Shown here: one piece after another, positions 11,377-23,114 of the stretch
Layout: each line of letters begins with the position of its first letter
How positions within the stretch are numbered: the first letter of the stretch is position 1
Source: Ectobius pallidus
Lineage: Eukaryota > Arthropoda > Insecta > Blattodea > Ectobiidae
Length of the DNA: 64,000 nucleotides
Direction: 5' to 3'
Assembly: GCA_964059195.1 (NCBI GenBank)
Contig: CAXKWD010000001.1
Coordinates: 221,720,484 to 221,784,483 of the forward strand
Notes under the pieces: generated by a model
Told to the model about the DNA's origin: nothing
The model's database searches: none
The model's input: only the letters and a program-made list of their open reading frames with translations
Position numbers and translations under genes: made by a program

Positions 11377-11910
11377 CAAGGTGTTAAGGAATAACACCGA
11401 AATATTTTACCTGTGTATAGAGTGGACATAGACAAGCAACTTTTATTAGGAGACTTTTGCTCTATGTCGTAAAATGTGTGTGCTACAGAACATTAAAATC
11501 ATTACAATTTGATGCTCATAAGTCAATAATGAAGCGATGTAGGATTAAAATCTTTCTTTAAATTGACTTTATGCCTTCTTATTGATCGATAAAAACCTGA
11601 TTATTAATAATTCATCAACAGCTACATCATAATTTAAAGTTTTCATAATATGCAAAATTTACAGACTAATCACATGACTGGCCGCCACTGCATTAGTTAT
11701 GTTATTCATAACTCCATTGATAACAACGAAATTCCTTTGTTTTGCATTTTTTTTAAATGCTAGAAGTCAGTGGCGGCCATGCCCTGGGAGATTTTATGCT
11801 GTAACAGGAAATATTGAATCCATAGAGCGAAAATCTTTTAATAAAAGTTGCTTGTCTATGTCCCCTCTATACACAGGTAAAATATTTCGGTGTTATTCAA
11901 TAACACCTTG
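11377..11910. mobile_element. TA-flanked MITE (CAAGGTGTT family), copy M1
   Basis: Inverted ends extend about 75 bp and share CACCGAAATATTTTACCTG and ACATAGACAAGCAACTTTT. TA dinucleotides flank both ends (11375-11376 and 11911-11912). The interior lacks coding potential. It matches M2 at 52677-53198, whose interior is in the opposite orientation relative to this copy, and a right-end scrap at 35.28-35.35 kb. Confidence 0.85.
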
Positions 11911-13185
11911 TATTTTCCTCAGCCCCATGTTTCAGCTTTTACGCCCTTTTATATCCTCAGGTAAGGAATTCCACAGACGGGCTGTCCCGATAGAAAAGGG
12001 GGAAAAATACAGCATTGCATAGAGGAATAGACAGGGTAGATTCTGATAGTCTGATAATAGTCGTGATATTCTGATATGTAGTGAAAACGACAGACCATGT
12101 TAGGAGGGGTTTTTAGTGTAGCTGTAGCCTATAGATACTCAATCGACCTTAGAGAATACCTTCCTGGGCGGACTTTTCTGAAGATGCTCTGTATTTTATT
12201 CTTTTTGAATATTACTGTTCGTGATATAGAATACTGTTGATGCCATTTTAAGAAGGCCCCTCATCCCAAACCATCGTCTATCTACAAAATAATTTAAAAT
12301 AATTGTTCCCTAATTCGAAAATCTGCACAACACTGACAAAGAACAGGTGCTCTGGTAGTCGCGTGGCTTTCCCCAGTATTGCCGCTATCATTAACCACTT
12401 CTTAAGTAAAGTAAGTGCACTGGTACATATTTGGCAACGTTGTACTGGACTTCAGACAAGTGTGAATACGCCTAATTACCTTTCTATTCACTGATTGAGA
12501 AGTCGAAGAGAATTAGGGTGGCAGCGGGTAGAGGCATTCTTGGAAAATAAGTCTTTAAGAAATTACACGCACAATAAAGTAGGCTACCTTTGAAAGTTTC
12601 AAATTTTTAGTCATTGATGTACAACCCTGAAACGGTTCATAGAGCAGGGAATATTAATAATTAGGCATCGATAGGAGCTTGTTTCCATGTTGAGGGGGGG
12701 GGGGGGGGAGGAAATGACCATTTCACACGCTTCACTCTCTCTGACTTTCTCAAGGTCGGCATTTTTACTTCTGGACGGCAAGTAGCGATAATAATCACAA
12801 AGCTGTCTGTGCTGCCACCTATCTTTTTCAAATTATAATTTCGCTCTTTTCCTCGGCCCAATGCGAGTAAAAAGACTTTAGTATCCTAGCAACGAGATAT
12901 TCACGATTTTCTTCTCGTTTGTTTTTCTTTTCATATGAACCAAAAAATTACATAATGACACGGCGGTTCTGCGCATGAGTCAGTGGTAAACGCTTGGAGT
13001 ATGCAATTTAAATACAATGTGTTACAAAGCCCCCTACAAATCTTTCGCAAGTACTCACGCGATTTTTGTGAAACAGTTGACATATGCAGTAAATCCACAC
13101 CAAAGCCATCTGTTTGAAGTCTGTAGTCCTATTAGTCGTATCTAAATGTAGAGTGTTGTAGCAAAACTTAATTTTAGCAAAATTC
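11911..13185. other. Unassigned sequence containing a 15-bp G run
   Basis: Positions 12694-12708 are an uninterrupted G run. No genes or element ends recognised elsewhere in the stretch. Confidence 0.4.
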
Positions 13186-14072
13186 TTGAAATCGGTTGAC
13201 CGGTACCACAGTAAAGCACAATTTAGTGCCTATTTTATGGTAATATAACTTATTACTAGGGGGCGGATTTCTATGACATGTCATATTTTTCCCCTTTGCA
13301 TTATTTCAGGCTTCCGACTAATTTAAACCCGATTCCAAACATCCTGGTGAAAATGGAACGGCTTTTATTGTGCATATAACTGCATATTTAGGAAATTTTC
13401 AACTATTATAGCATATTTAGTATGAATATGCATATTTAGGTCATATTTTCGGCATATTTAGGTCATATTTTCGGCATATTTAGGTCATATTTTCGACATA
13501 TTTGTGTGCATATTACAGAAATTTTGAAGTTTCATATCATATTTTGTAAATTTTGCATTATACTGATATTTTTTGAGAATTTACAGATATTTTAAATAAG
13601 TAACATTATATTTTAATAAAATGAATTGTAATGAAACTTAAAAGTTATATACATAATGTGTAAGAGGTAAAGTCATATTTTAAATTTTATTGGTCATATT
13701 TTAATGTTTTTTTAGGTCATAAGTGCATGCATATATCCTATTTTTTAGGTCATAGAAATCCGCCCCTGCTTATTACAAAGAATTTATCAAATGCAACTCA
13801 GTTCTCATGGCAACATATTGTTTTAAAGTGTTCATATACGGCTTTGGAAGTTTGAATGCAGTTGGCTATGACAAATAACACTACCCACATATTCCTTCAC
13901 AAATGCTTATCAAACTATACATTTTTTTCTTCCGTTAAGCCCTGCTTAATGAATCGATCTGGAGCTTAACTCGAAAATCGATATAAAAAATAACTTATTT
14001 TCTGCATATCACAATTGCAATTATCTCTGATTAAACAAAAACATTCAGGCCCTTTGTTACATCAGTTACATG
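13186..14072 (+). mobile_element. Family T element, copy T1, 5'-truncated, split by a hAT-like MITE
   Basis: Homologous to T2, T3 and T5 from the GACCGGTACC block to the end around CATCAGTTACATGA. The usual start (AAGTGCCAGTATGG) and the GTCTGTCC-rich leader are missing. An 8-bp-duplicating MITE at 13257-13768 interrupts it; the host reads continuously across the insert when one duplication is removed, by comparison with T2. Confidence 0.75.
13257..13768. mobile_element. hAT-like MITE, GCATATTT family, copy 1
   Basis: Inverted ends are TAGGGGGCGGATTTCTATG and, reverse-complemented, CAGGGGCGGATTTCTATG. Perfect 8-bp duplications CTTATTAC lie at 13249-13256 and 13769-13776, typical of the hAT superfamily. 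The 512-bp interior repeats GGCATATTTAGGTCATATTT-like words derived from the terminal motif. No coding capacity. A sister copy lies at 56941-57686. Confidence 0.9.
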
Positions 14073-14523
14073 ATTTTTATTTATTAACTTACCAGAAGGT
14101 CTTATTAACTTAGCAGAAGGTCTTGTAGTTACCCCCTCATAATTCATTTTTCTCTCACTGAAAAATGAACATAACTAATTTCCAATTAGTTAAAGACGCA
14201 ATTAAATTGTCGTAAATATCTGAAGATGGAAATGAAGACGAATGCTGTTAAAACAGTTAATTAGTAGAAACAAAGGAAAGTCAATTGGAGGGCGTATCTC
14301 CATGACGACCGTCTGTCGTTATAGAGAACATTACATGGCTCACACTGAATAGAGGAGGAGGAATATCTGTGAACAAATGAAAGCTTAGATTGAGACTTAG
14401 CAAAAGCGAATATCCTGAAGAATGCAGCAAAGTTAATAACATACTATATAGGGTGTTCTTATGCACTTCAATTACCTTTTGTATTTGCACTAGTATTGAA
14501 AATATATATATTTTTTAGAGATT
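14073..14523. other. Unassigned sequence between two family T copies
   Basis: No features recognised. The last part contains a short TA-rich stretch near 14500. Confidence 0.35.
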
Positions 14524-15038
14524 AAGTGCAAGAATGGTACTTTCTGAGATTGTGTAGTGGACGGGAAAATGTATGTCTGTCTGTCCGTGTGTCTGTACGC
14601 GCGATAACTCAAATACGCTTTATCGGAATTTCATGAAATTTGGTATATGCATTTATAACGTCCATGGGAAGAACCCTATTGATATTGGACAAAATCGATT
14701 GACTGTTTTCGTAGTAATGCCCAATTTAGTGCATATTTCATGGTAATATATTACAAAGAATTTATGAAACGCAAATCGTCTTACAGTGTTCATATACGGC
14801 TTTGGAAGTTGCAATACAAAATTGTTGCTTTGCCAAATAACACTACCCACATATTCCTTCACATATGCTTATCAAACTAGGACCTTTGTTCTTCCGTAAG
14901 CCCCGCTTAATGAATGGATCTGGAGCTTAACTCGAAAATCGATATAAAAAATAACTTATTTTCTGCATATCACAATTGCAATTATCTCTGATTAAACAAA
15001 AGCATTCCGGCACTTTCTTACGTCATCAGTGTACTTGA
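14524..15038 (+). mobile_element. Family T element, copy T2, single-unit form
   Basis: It begins AAGTGCAAGAATGGTAC, has the GTCTGTCTGTCCGTG leader and one copy of the internal unit (ATAACTCAAATACGC to the TTTAGTGC block), and ends with GCATTCCGGCACTT then a variant of the family tail. The target duplication seen at other copies is eroded here (AGAGATT on the left versus TTTTATT on the right). Confidence 0.8.
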
Positions 15039-15055
15039 TTTTATTTCTGCTGTAT

Positions 15056-16054
15056 TTACTGTGACTATTCCACTCATATGTCGCGTGTTTTATATCGACC
15101 AATAACGTTTAGCAATTCCTCGAATATAGACCAATCAAGATCGTTTATCTTATAAAATGCTTCCTATTAATATGAGGAAGGGATTTTACTTGATAAAATG
15201 GGACACTAAGCATTAATGTGCTTTTATTTTGATCTGCTGTTAGCTTATCTGAATTAAATTAATTATGTCTTATATGCACCACTGGTAGCCCTGGTCACAA
15301 CATGGTAGCTCGAATCGATTCATGGATGGTTGATTCATAGTAGGCCGTGATCTCGCAGCTGTTAGTTTTGTTTTTATACAACAGAGCACGAAAGTAATTA
15401 TTATTTGTATAATCCGTTTATATTTTCACTAGCATGTGCCCGCGGGTTCGCCCGCGATAATTATTTCAAAAATTAAAAATTAAGAGCATAATAGTTAAAT
15501 CATTATATTTATTAACACCTAAATCACGTGGACTACATACCACGATTAGATAGCGTCGCCTGGTAAAAGCGACCTCAGATTCGAGTTCCTTGGTCCAGAA
15601 AACCCCTGTATAGTGAGTTTCGTCCAAATAAACCAATGTTTGACCATATTAGAGCTTACAACATTCAAGCGATCGCGAAAGTTTTATTTCAAGGTATGAC
15701 AAAAATAGACAAAGCCAACTGTAATTGTCAAACTTCCACTTAATTTAATTCCAAGCCCATCTGAAACCCGCTGCCAACAATATGTTTTAATGTCAAATGT
15801 GATTCGGATTCGATAATTCTGTGTAAGAAGGGATTAAGTATTTTCAAAAACATTTGATTTTTGGCATTTAAAATCAGAATTTTTCAAAATCCTTTCTTAG
15901 TGAGCACCTACATTATGAAACGAAGGTACTGTCAAAATTCCAAGTCTCTACCTGTTATAGTTTAGGCTCTAAGTTGATTCCTGTCAGTCAGGACAAAGCC
16001 TTTTATATAGAGATTCAGGGAATAGTCTTAATAAATCCAACTCGAGTTGACGAG
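15056..16054 (-). mobile_element. Family P element, copy 2, carrying a Helitron
   Basis: Homologous to 6746-7351 in inverse orientation. It is interrupted by a Helitron at 15429-16013; joining the flanks gives a sequence matching the uninterrupted paralogue around 6810-6840. The outer hairpin at the right end is shortened and abuts a LINE fragment. Confidence 0.7.
15429..16013 (-). mobile_element. Non-autonomous Helitron Q1
   Basis: On the minus strand the element starts TCTCTATATAAAAGGC, continues with TTTGTCCTGACTGACAGG and ends with a GC-rich hairpin (GCGGGCGAACCCGC) followed by CTAG. The host flanks are A and T, the classic Helitron target. The family P paralogue supplies the empty site. 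No Rep/helicase coding sequence. The interior shares segments with 59.3-59.6 kb. Confidence 0.85.
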
Positions 16055-16870
16055 TTTCATCCTCCGTGATTTAATTACCCTTACTATATCCGGTGACGAG
16101 TACAGGTTATGAAGCTCGTCGTTATGCAGTTTTCATTTGTCTTAGTTCCGAATATTTTCCTAAGCCCCCTGTTTTCGAACACTCTCAGATTATGTTTTTG
16201 CCGAAGAATAAGCGACCATGTCTCACATCCATATAGCCTAATACAGCGTTTCTCAACCTATGGTCCGCGGACCACCACCGCAGACATAATTTAAAAATAT
16301 ATTAAAGCAAGTAAAAAAGTAAAATTTTTTCACATAAAATGGACACTAGATGTCAAAGTTTTTAAAACCTTCGAAAATACAGGTCCTATTTGCAAATTTC
16401 CTTACTTTTGCAGTTACGAACCACAGTTTGAAACCCCTGATGGATTGACGTCTATGGTTCCCTCTTTCATTCAAAACCCGAAAAATAAAGACTTTGTCGG
16501 AATTTGTTATCAGAGGCGCTCTCTTAACAAGGGTTTTATTGTTGGAGGTGCCCGAGTGTCTGATACCGGTAAACCTGTGTTATAATTCCTAATTATATTA
16601 TCAAATTGGTAATAAATATTAAAGTCTGTTCAAAATATAATTTTCCAATTCAATAGCCCTGTTTCCATCGAATTAAAAAAAATATTTAGATTTATTTCGT
16701 TATAAAGATCTCTAATTAACACCCCAAATATTAAGAATATAGGCCTACATATAGCCTACTTTTAAAAATGGGATGTAAAATTAGAGGTCTGTAGAACATT
16801 TTAGACATTTTAGAGGTCCTCGGGTACAAAAAGGTTGAGAAACGCTGGCCTAATACAACCGGCAGGATAG
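16055..16870 (-). pseudogene. LINE reverse transcriptase C-terminal fragment split by a hAT-like MITE
   Basis: The minus-strand coding remnant is homologous to the copy at 3.7 kb. Segments 16055-16243 and 16848-16870 join across the insert at 16244-16847 when one 8-bp duplication is removed. Stops and frameshifts throughout. Confidence 0.75.
16244..16847. mobile_element. hAT-like MITE with CAGCGTTTCTCAACC ends
   Basis: The terminal inverted repeats CAGCGTTTCTCAACCT and its reverse complement are near perfect over 16 bp. Perfect 8-bp target duplications GCCTAATA lie at 16236-16243 and 16848-16855. The 604-bp interior is non-coding, with GTCCGCGGACC near the left end. The ends resemble the CAGTGGTTCCCAACC ends of the hAT copy at 54895-56427, so the two may share a transposase source (inference). 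Confidence 0.92.
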
Positions 16871-17462
16871 AGTATAGGCTACACACTAACATGTAAAAAT
16901 TTGAAATAAACACTCTTTATAAGTTTTATAATAGCCACTTAAAATAAGTTCTGTCCTAAAACAGAATAGTCAGAGTACCTTGTTCCTTTCAGGCTTTAAA
17001 TTTCTTTCCTCGTATAAAATATTTTTAATTTCATGGAAACATTTAATTGATATATATGTGTGTAGTGTCCTGAGATATATGTGTGTGGTTTCCTTCATCC
17101 ACCGCAATGAAATAGGCAATACAAATGACATCAGAGAGTGTATAACAGTACGTGCTGTGTAATTAGGCAAACAGATCGCCTCTCTGGTGTCACATTAGTC
17201 ACACTGCATTTAGCCATTCTGCCTCATCTGAAACCCTGTGGTTTGTATGGTGGCTTCCACGCTACAGTGAAAAACTATTCGAATTAGTGCATGTTGCTGT
17301 TTATTCAGGCGAATTAATTATACGGACTATTTAGTGACCAATACGATAGAGGCAACTACTATGACGTATTGAGCATTCCCTTTAAAATGATGGATTTAAA
17401 GTTACTTCCGGTTTAACTAAGTATTACACTAAGTATGAAAGAAGAGCATCGCTTAAATATAT
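16871..17462. other. Unassigned sequence
   Basis: No gene or recognised element. Short TATATGTGTGTG stretches near 17050-17085. Confidence 0.35.
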
Positions 17463-19612
17463 TTTTAGTACACTTGTCGGACTGGTAACACGCCGAAAAA
17501 TTGCATTTTAGCGACCTGGGCCTCTAAAATTACTTAAAATTGTATTTATCGGCCTAGGACGTTAAAGTCATCATAGCAATCTACAAAAAAAATTCCAGAT
17601 GTCATTGACCAACTTTAACATGGATTTAAGCATATATTTGGCCATAAAACAACAAATTTAAGCCAACATGTTTTTTTATGACAATCAGAATCTTTAACAG
17701 GGTTTTTCGCAAAACACGGTAGCTTACTTCATCAAATAAGAACAAATATAAGCCAACAACTTTTCACATCTTCGTTCACAAGAGTAACATTGCTTACCAT
17801 GGATGCACCAGCATTTAAAAGCAATAATATATTCCTTCTCGCTGTAATAAAATGTTACTTAAAAAAAAAAAAAAAAAAAAAATAGTCTACTGCTGCCGTG
17901 ATGTTGCTGGCAGCAGCTCCAATTCAATGTTTCTGGCTTGGATTGAAATTTCCCCGGGATTATCATTCATATTTTTTTCGAGCTTTTCATAAAACCTTGT
18001 TCGTATGCATTATTGTTTACAAAAAGTGACTCATATATCATGCATCTAGCCTATACCGCATTTCGTTTTGGTACTGTTCATTGTTTCTCTGGGATTTAGG
18101 TGACTGTGAGAATATGACTTTAACAAATGGCTGACTATACCTATCATTATAATTACCAGGGCCCGGATTCTGATGACCGGAAATTGATTGAAAAATGACC
18201 TATAAAATGACCCTACATTTTACAGAATATGACTTAATAATTATTAAAAAATGACCTAAAACTGATATTTTATTTGTAAAAATTATTATTGTACACACAA
18301 AGTTAAAGACTAGTTTGTACATAATTGTAAAAACTGTAAATAACTGTAATGTTGTGAATGTTATTTTCTCACGGAAATTTATACTGGCATTTCCTTCTGT
18401 GGTCTGCCGAATTATATTGCTTATTGAGGGTAAACAGTAGTTTGAACTCTGAAATCCATGCAGGTGGTAGACTCTGGTGCCAAGTAACTCTAATAACAAT
18501 AGTAATATAATATAAAATTTTGGCGTTTCTTTGACTCTCATTTCCGACTGAGACATGACAATACTTAACACCGAATTTTTCCTTCTTGCGTTAAACAAAC
18601 AACACTTCAAAGACAGTACCACTAGCGACGAAAAAAAGTTAATACATGAAAATGACTAAATAAGGAAGCAAATGACACGAAAATGACAAAATAATGACCT
18701 GAAATTGAAATAAACGCCCATAAAGTATAAAATGGCATAAAATGACAAAAAATGACCTAACAAAAATGCATTTCTATAATCTAGAGGCCATGATTAGGAT
18801 TTATCTACAAGTTGGCAATGTCTATGAAGCATCAATAAACAGATGACATGTCATTAGTAGGGACCGGATTTTTAGGTTTTTAAAAACACTGTTTTAGGTT
18901 TTCCATTAGGTGAAATAGTTTTTTTTAGGTTTTTTGTCCAAAATATCGTTTTTGGGTAGAATAATTGGTTTAATGAATTTGAATGTGCTACATAGGATTC
19001 AATACATAATTAACACGTCTTCTTAAAACACAGTGTGACCACTCAGTGTGAATAACAAGAAGTACTAAAGGCAAACAAACGCTTTAAAACACAGAATTCT
19101 ATATCCTTGTTCATACACGGCAGCAATGGCTGTTCGTACGAATATTTTAAAAGGAATACGCCGGTACTCTACACTTCCTCTCTTGATACTGTCCATCCTA
19201 GACGACAATGGGTTGAACGAAACGCTGGTGGTATTAATTTCAACCCGACAAATATTATTGTCTCTCCGCAAAATATCGATTCCTCAACTGACAAACAAAA
19301 AAAGAGAAAAAAAGTGGTCTAAATTATATATTTTAGGTTTTATATCCCGTTTAGGTATAATTAGGTTTTTATACCCCATTTAGGTATTTTTAGGTGCCAC
19401 AGAATTAATGTGGGTGAATCCTATGGACATGATTCGAAAAAGTGTATGAGCGCTTTTTGTTTTGGAAGCAAGGAAAAAAATAGGTAAAAACCTAAGAATC
19501 CGGTCCCTGATAATTACTTTATACGGTATTTTTATTTCATTTCATATAATTTAGAGAGCTTTTACTAAAAAAATATTGTATGCACCACGTACGCAAATCT
19601 TTAGCGGACTCA
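17463..19612 (+). repeat. Dispersed repeat X, copy 1, interrupted by a composite hAT-like unit
   Basis: Segments 17463-18156 and 19518-19612 are homologous to 38725-39446 (landmarks: GCATTTTAGCGACCT, AAATTTAAGCCAACATG, TTTCTGGCTTGGATTG, ACGGTATTTTTATTTCATTT). A 22-base A run at 17861-17882 and about 30 preceding bases are absent from copy 2, so a small insertion occurred there. No coding sequence or clear termini; class unknown. Confidence 0.7.
18157..19509. mobile_element. Composite hAT-like unit with chimeric ends
   Basis: The left end is CAGGGCCCGGATTCTGATGA; the right end, reverse-complemented, is CAGGGACCGGATTCTTAGG. Perfect 8-bp duplications ATAATTAC flank the whole 1353-bp unit (18149-18156 and 19510-19517). 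Inside, the left half is built of AAATGACCTAAAA-like words and the right half of TTTTTAGGTTTT-like words. A second left end of the right-half family, TAGGGACCGGATTTTTAGG, sits at about 18850. The unit thus uses the left end of one family and the right end of another. A 140-codon minus-strand frame (18200-18622) has no recognisable domain. Confidence 0.75.
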
Positions 19613-20159
19613 TCCAGTGTTTGCTATAGCATACTAGATTCGTCTGCTAAAGCGTTATTTTGCGTTTTTGCTTATGGAGTATTAGTAAATTAAAGAAAGT
19701 AATTACTTAGAAGCTACGCCTCGCATTAATATCCGTACATGACCTCACACATGTGATATTAATAATCCGCCTCTCAACGAGTTTGAACCCACGACCTCTC
19801 CGCATGAGATCATGAAGCTTACAAATGTGCCCGGCATTCTGTGTGCGGATGAAGATAAATTCGCGCGCTAATTTTGTTAAGTGTCATCCATCTTCATTCC
19901 ATCCCTTTCAACTGTGATTTCGCTATGCGCAGCAGCGGTAAAGAAGAAGAGGCCAAACGGACAAAGGAGAGCTGATTTTACTGATTTGAAAATATTCTAT
20001 ACACACTAGAAGTTTGTAAAAATAACTTAGATGTAGGCCTGTCAAAATTTTATGAATTTTCATTTTTAACAAATAATAATAATAATAAAAAAAAAGCAGG
20101 CGCCCCCGAATTCACCTACGTTTATTAATTCAATCGATAGATGTTTAAAAAAATCATTC
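19613..20159. other. Unassigned sequence
   Basis: No gene or element ends recognised. A short AAT-rich stretch near 20075 precedes the tandem repeat. Confidence 0.35.
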
Positions 20160-20590
20160 TATTTATCTTAAGCATGGCCTATTAAAATTTTTATTTAACT
20201 AGAGGGCCATGACTAAAATACAATAATTATATGTTGCTATGGTAACAATACGCAATGCATGCTCTAATCAATCTCTTTTACATAAGCATGGCCTGATGTA
20301 ATTTTTATTACTTAGAAGGCCATGATTACACTACAGTCCCTTCATAATAATATCCGTTGCTATGGTAACAATAGCCTACGCAATGCATGCTCGAATCAAA
20401 CTCTTTTACTTAAGCATGGCCTGTTATAATTTTTATTTAAGTAGAGGGCAATGGCTGAAGTACAATCCCATCACAAACATTATCCGTTGCTATGGTGACA
20501 ATAAACAACGCCTCTTTTACTTAAGCATGGCCCGTTATAATTTTCATTTAAGCAGAATGCCATGGCTGAAGTACAAAATCCATCATTTAG
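20160..20590. repeat. Tandem repeat of ~125 bp, four partial to full units, with X-box-like palindromes
   Basis: Units share TAAGCATGGCC(T/C)G, AATTTTTATT, a GGCCATG-type phrase and GTTGCTATGG(T/G)AAC-like palindromes at 20233-20246, 20356-20369 and 20486-20499, spacing 123 and 130 bp. The palindrome fits the RFX-family X-box pattern GTNRYYATRRYNAC. The same unit appears inverted at 30500-30690. Units differ by point changes and small indels, so the array is not young. Confidence 0.8.
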
Positions 20591-22721
20591 CCACAAATCA
20601 GTTCAACTTAGCACGTTTTACAAGGTTTCCTTCGAATCCCTTGTTAGGCCATAACTTGGTGTTAACGATATTATATATTATGGTGAATCCCATGGGATCT
20701 TGGCTGTCACTATCGTAACGAGATCGGACTGCTGTATCCGGGATAATGACCAGTTTACGGTAATGGCTTAATCCTAGAGACATTGTCAATCCAGTGCCAG
20801 CTAATTGACTGGAATAATGTCCATTAATGGACAACTGACTATCTCATTAAGACAGAAGCTGTCAGACTAGCGAACACTTCCTGTTTAATTGTTACTAGGA
20901 TGGTAGTTTGGTCGTAGGACCACATGTTTGCCATAATCTGGTGTGGGTAATAATACATTAATATGTTCCGGGTTTCGATTCCCGTTTTTGTTTTTGAACA
21001 TAATAACGGTTAGCCCTCTAGACTGCGCCTTGTCATTTTTAGGTAGATTTTCGAAGAAAAATCTACCTATTGCAATGGATACCATGTCGTGATTTTCGAA
21101 AAATTCTTTCATATCTTTACGTTTCATGCTCCCCTAAATACGAAACCACCGCCCGTTCAAAAAAAAAATTGTGATATTTATATATATATATATATATATT
21201 TATATCTTTACACGATAGCGGCCGTAATTTTGAAGATATTTGAACCAAATTTTATTATGTCATTTCTAGGCCCAATAGTTCGGACAAGTTCGTTAATGAG
21301 CAAATTAGGCCCAAGGGGGTGGTCGGGGGAGGGGGTTGAAATTTTTAAAAATGTAGGCTATGTCTCGGCCCCTATGAAGTATAGAGGGAAACTTTGTTTG
21401 AATAAATTAGAGTACTCCCTATGGAGTTCACAGTGACACCAACGATTCGGGGGTTCGAGTGAGGGTGGGGGTGGCTGATGAAAATTCGAAACTTTTGAAA
21501 CCACGTCTTGTGGGGTATCGTTGAAAAGCTCTTGATGAGTACTCTACAAATCAATAAATAGTTTCTTGATAGCTCTCATATGACGCGAGATTTTAATGTT
21601 TGAAAATAATAACACTTAAAAGAATTATTATAATATCATAATTTTGTCTTGTTTAGCGGCTTTGCTAATTTTATTCATTGCTGATCTTGCGCACGGCCTC
21701 CCAGAATATTATATCCTATTCTTGTTGTCAAAACAAATGATTGTAGGCTCTTCCTCTTTACCGAATTCAGTTCTTATTACTGTAGGTTTACCATGCCAAG
21801 GCTAAAGAAGAAGAGTGCTATGCAGCGACAATAAATTAAACCAAAAGCACTTCGAAATCTACCTCCGCCTGTAGGCCTGCCTAAAGGGATTTTTTTAAAT
21901 TAAAATTACAACAGGAATTATACAAATAGTTGATAGTGTTTTTTACATACTATTTATAGTATAGGAGGCCATGCTGTCATTGTCGCTATGGTTACATATT
22001 GGTTCGTTGCTATGACAACAGAAATTATATGTGTGATAATTTTTGTTTTTAATATCGATAACTTTATTATACAAAAGTATACTGCCACAATTGTAATATA
22101 GCCTACTTTTGTATATATCATATGGGCTCCCTTGCTCTAATACTCTATTATCTGTGAGGAACCTCAACATTTCTTCGTTTTTCGAAAACCTCATCGCTTT
22201 TTACTTTTCCTCATTTATCTCCATTCCATATCTTCTTCCCGTCTCCATCAGCAAGGCCTACTTAGTCAAATTATTCCTGAACGTTACTAGAGGGCTGTGC
22301 AAGTCAGATACTTTCAAGTTGCTATGGTGACGTGAAATATCGGAAGGTGGGAGCAATTCATTTGTTTGAAGCACTCCAGGAAAACGTTACCGTAGCAACA
22401 AGAGTTGTCTTAGCCATATATGCTGTGAACTTCACAGGAGGGAATGTTTGTGAAGGGAGCGTTGTGTTGGAAGGACTGTACTGACCACAATTTGCTTTGC
22501 TTCCACGTCTTCATCAGAGCAGTGTTGTTATTCGGAGTGACAAATTGTACGAGGAAATCCAGAAACTCCTGGAATGGGAGAAAAATGCGGTTCTCAAATC
22601 ATGGCCCGCAAGTCAACGTTGACAGGTTTTTAATAAAAAACAAAAAAAAGCCGCTATTTCATCCTATATCACACCCATTAACATTAAATATCAGTTGAAA
22701 TAACAAGCAACAACATAAAAC
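20591..22721. other. Unassigned sequence with a TA microsatellite and isolated X-box-like sites
   Basis: A (TA)n run lies at about 21177-21200. Isolated X-box-like palindromes occur at 21979-21992, 22005-22018 and 22318-22331, suggesting eroded relatives of the tandem unit. No genes recognised; frames of 80-115 codons on both strands lack signatures. Confidence 0.45.
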
Positions 22722-23024
22722 AGACTTTTGGACTCGCATTCGGGATGTGCCAGGTTCAAATCCCGGGGCCGGTCATGGTTTCCCCAGTCGTAAAGGCAAA
22801 TGCCGAATTGGATATTTACATACCATGAATCATCCTCACCATTTCTTCCTGTATCATATCCATTTAAATTAATATCAGTTGAAATTTACTCCATTAAATA
22901 CACCGACAGTAGAAACAATTGACAAGCAATAATTCCATGTCCTACCCTACTGTACAGACACACATCCCGAACTCCTGATATGGCCTCGAAGCTAAAAGGA
23001 GTATAAACACAGCTGATATATATA
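22722..23024 (+). mobile_element. tRNA-derived SINE, family 2, copy 1
   Basis: A B-box match GGTTCAAATCC lies at 22753-22763 near the 5' end. The body includes GGATATTTACATACCATG, TCCATTTAAATTAATATCAG and CTAAAAGGAGTATAAACAC, followed by a TA-rich tail. The tRNA-like head is 5'-truncated or diverged (no clear A box). Copies at 30905-31187 (plus) and 63054-63153 (minus). Confidence 0.75.
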
Positions 23025-23114
23025 TAAATATAAACTAAAAAAACTATTTCAGATAAAAGGCTGAAACTGAAGGGAATGCGTTAACAAACTAACCGAACTG
23101 CAAATGCCAATAAT

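Noticed and set aside
17861..17882. A run as the poly(A) tail of a processed retrogene
   Set aside because: Only about 30 bp of sequence precede it within the insertion relative to the paralogue, with no coding remnant and no clear duplication.
18200..18622. 140-codon minus-strand frame
   Set aside because: It lies inside the left half of the composite hAT-like unit, has AT-driven composition and no recognisable transposase or host domain.
18850..19509. Right half of the composite as an independent MITE with its own duplication
   Set aside because: Its left flank GTCATTAG matches the right flank ATAATTAC at only 5 of 8, whereas the outer boundary matches perfectly; kept as part of the composite.
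20955..20995. tRNA 3' half (GGGTTTCGATTCCCG followed by T runs)
   Set aside because: Only a T-arm-like hairpin is present; no acceptor, D or anticodon arm can be paired upstream.
21470..21520. Hammerhead-ribozyme-like CTGATGA ... GAAAC ... GTC order
   Set aside because: The required stem II has no GC-closed helix, and stem I partners are missing; GTGG pairs with CCAC in the wrong topology.
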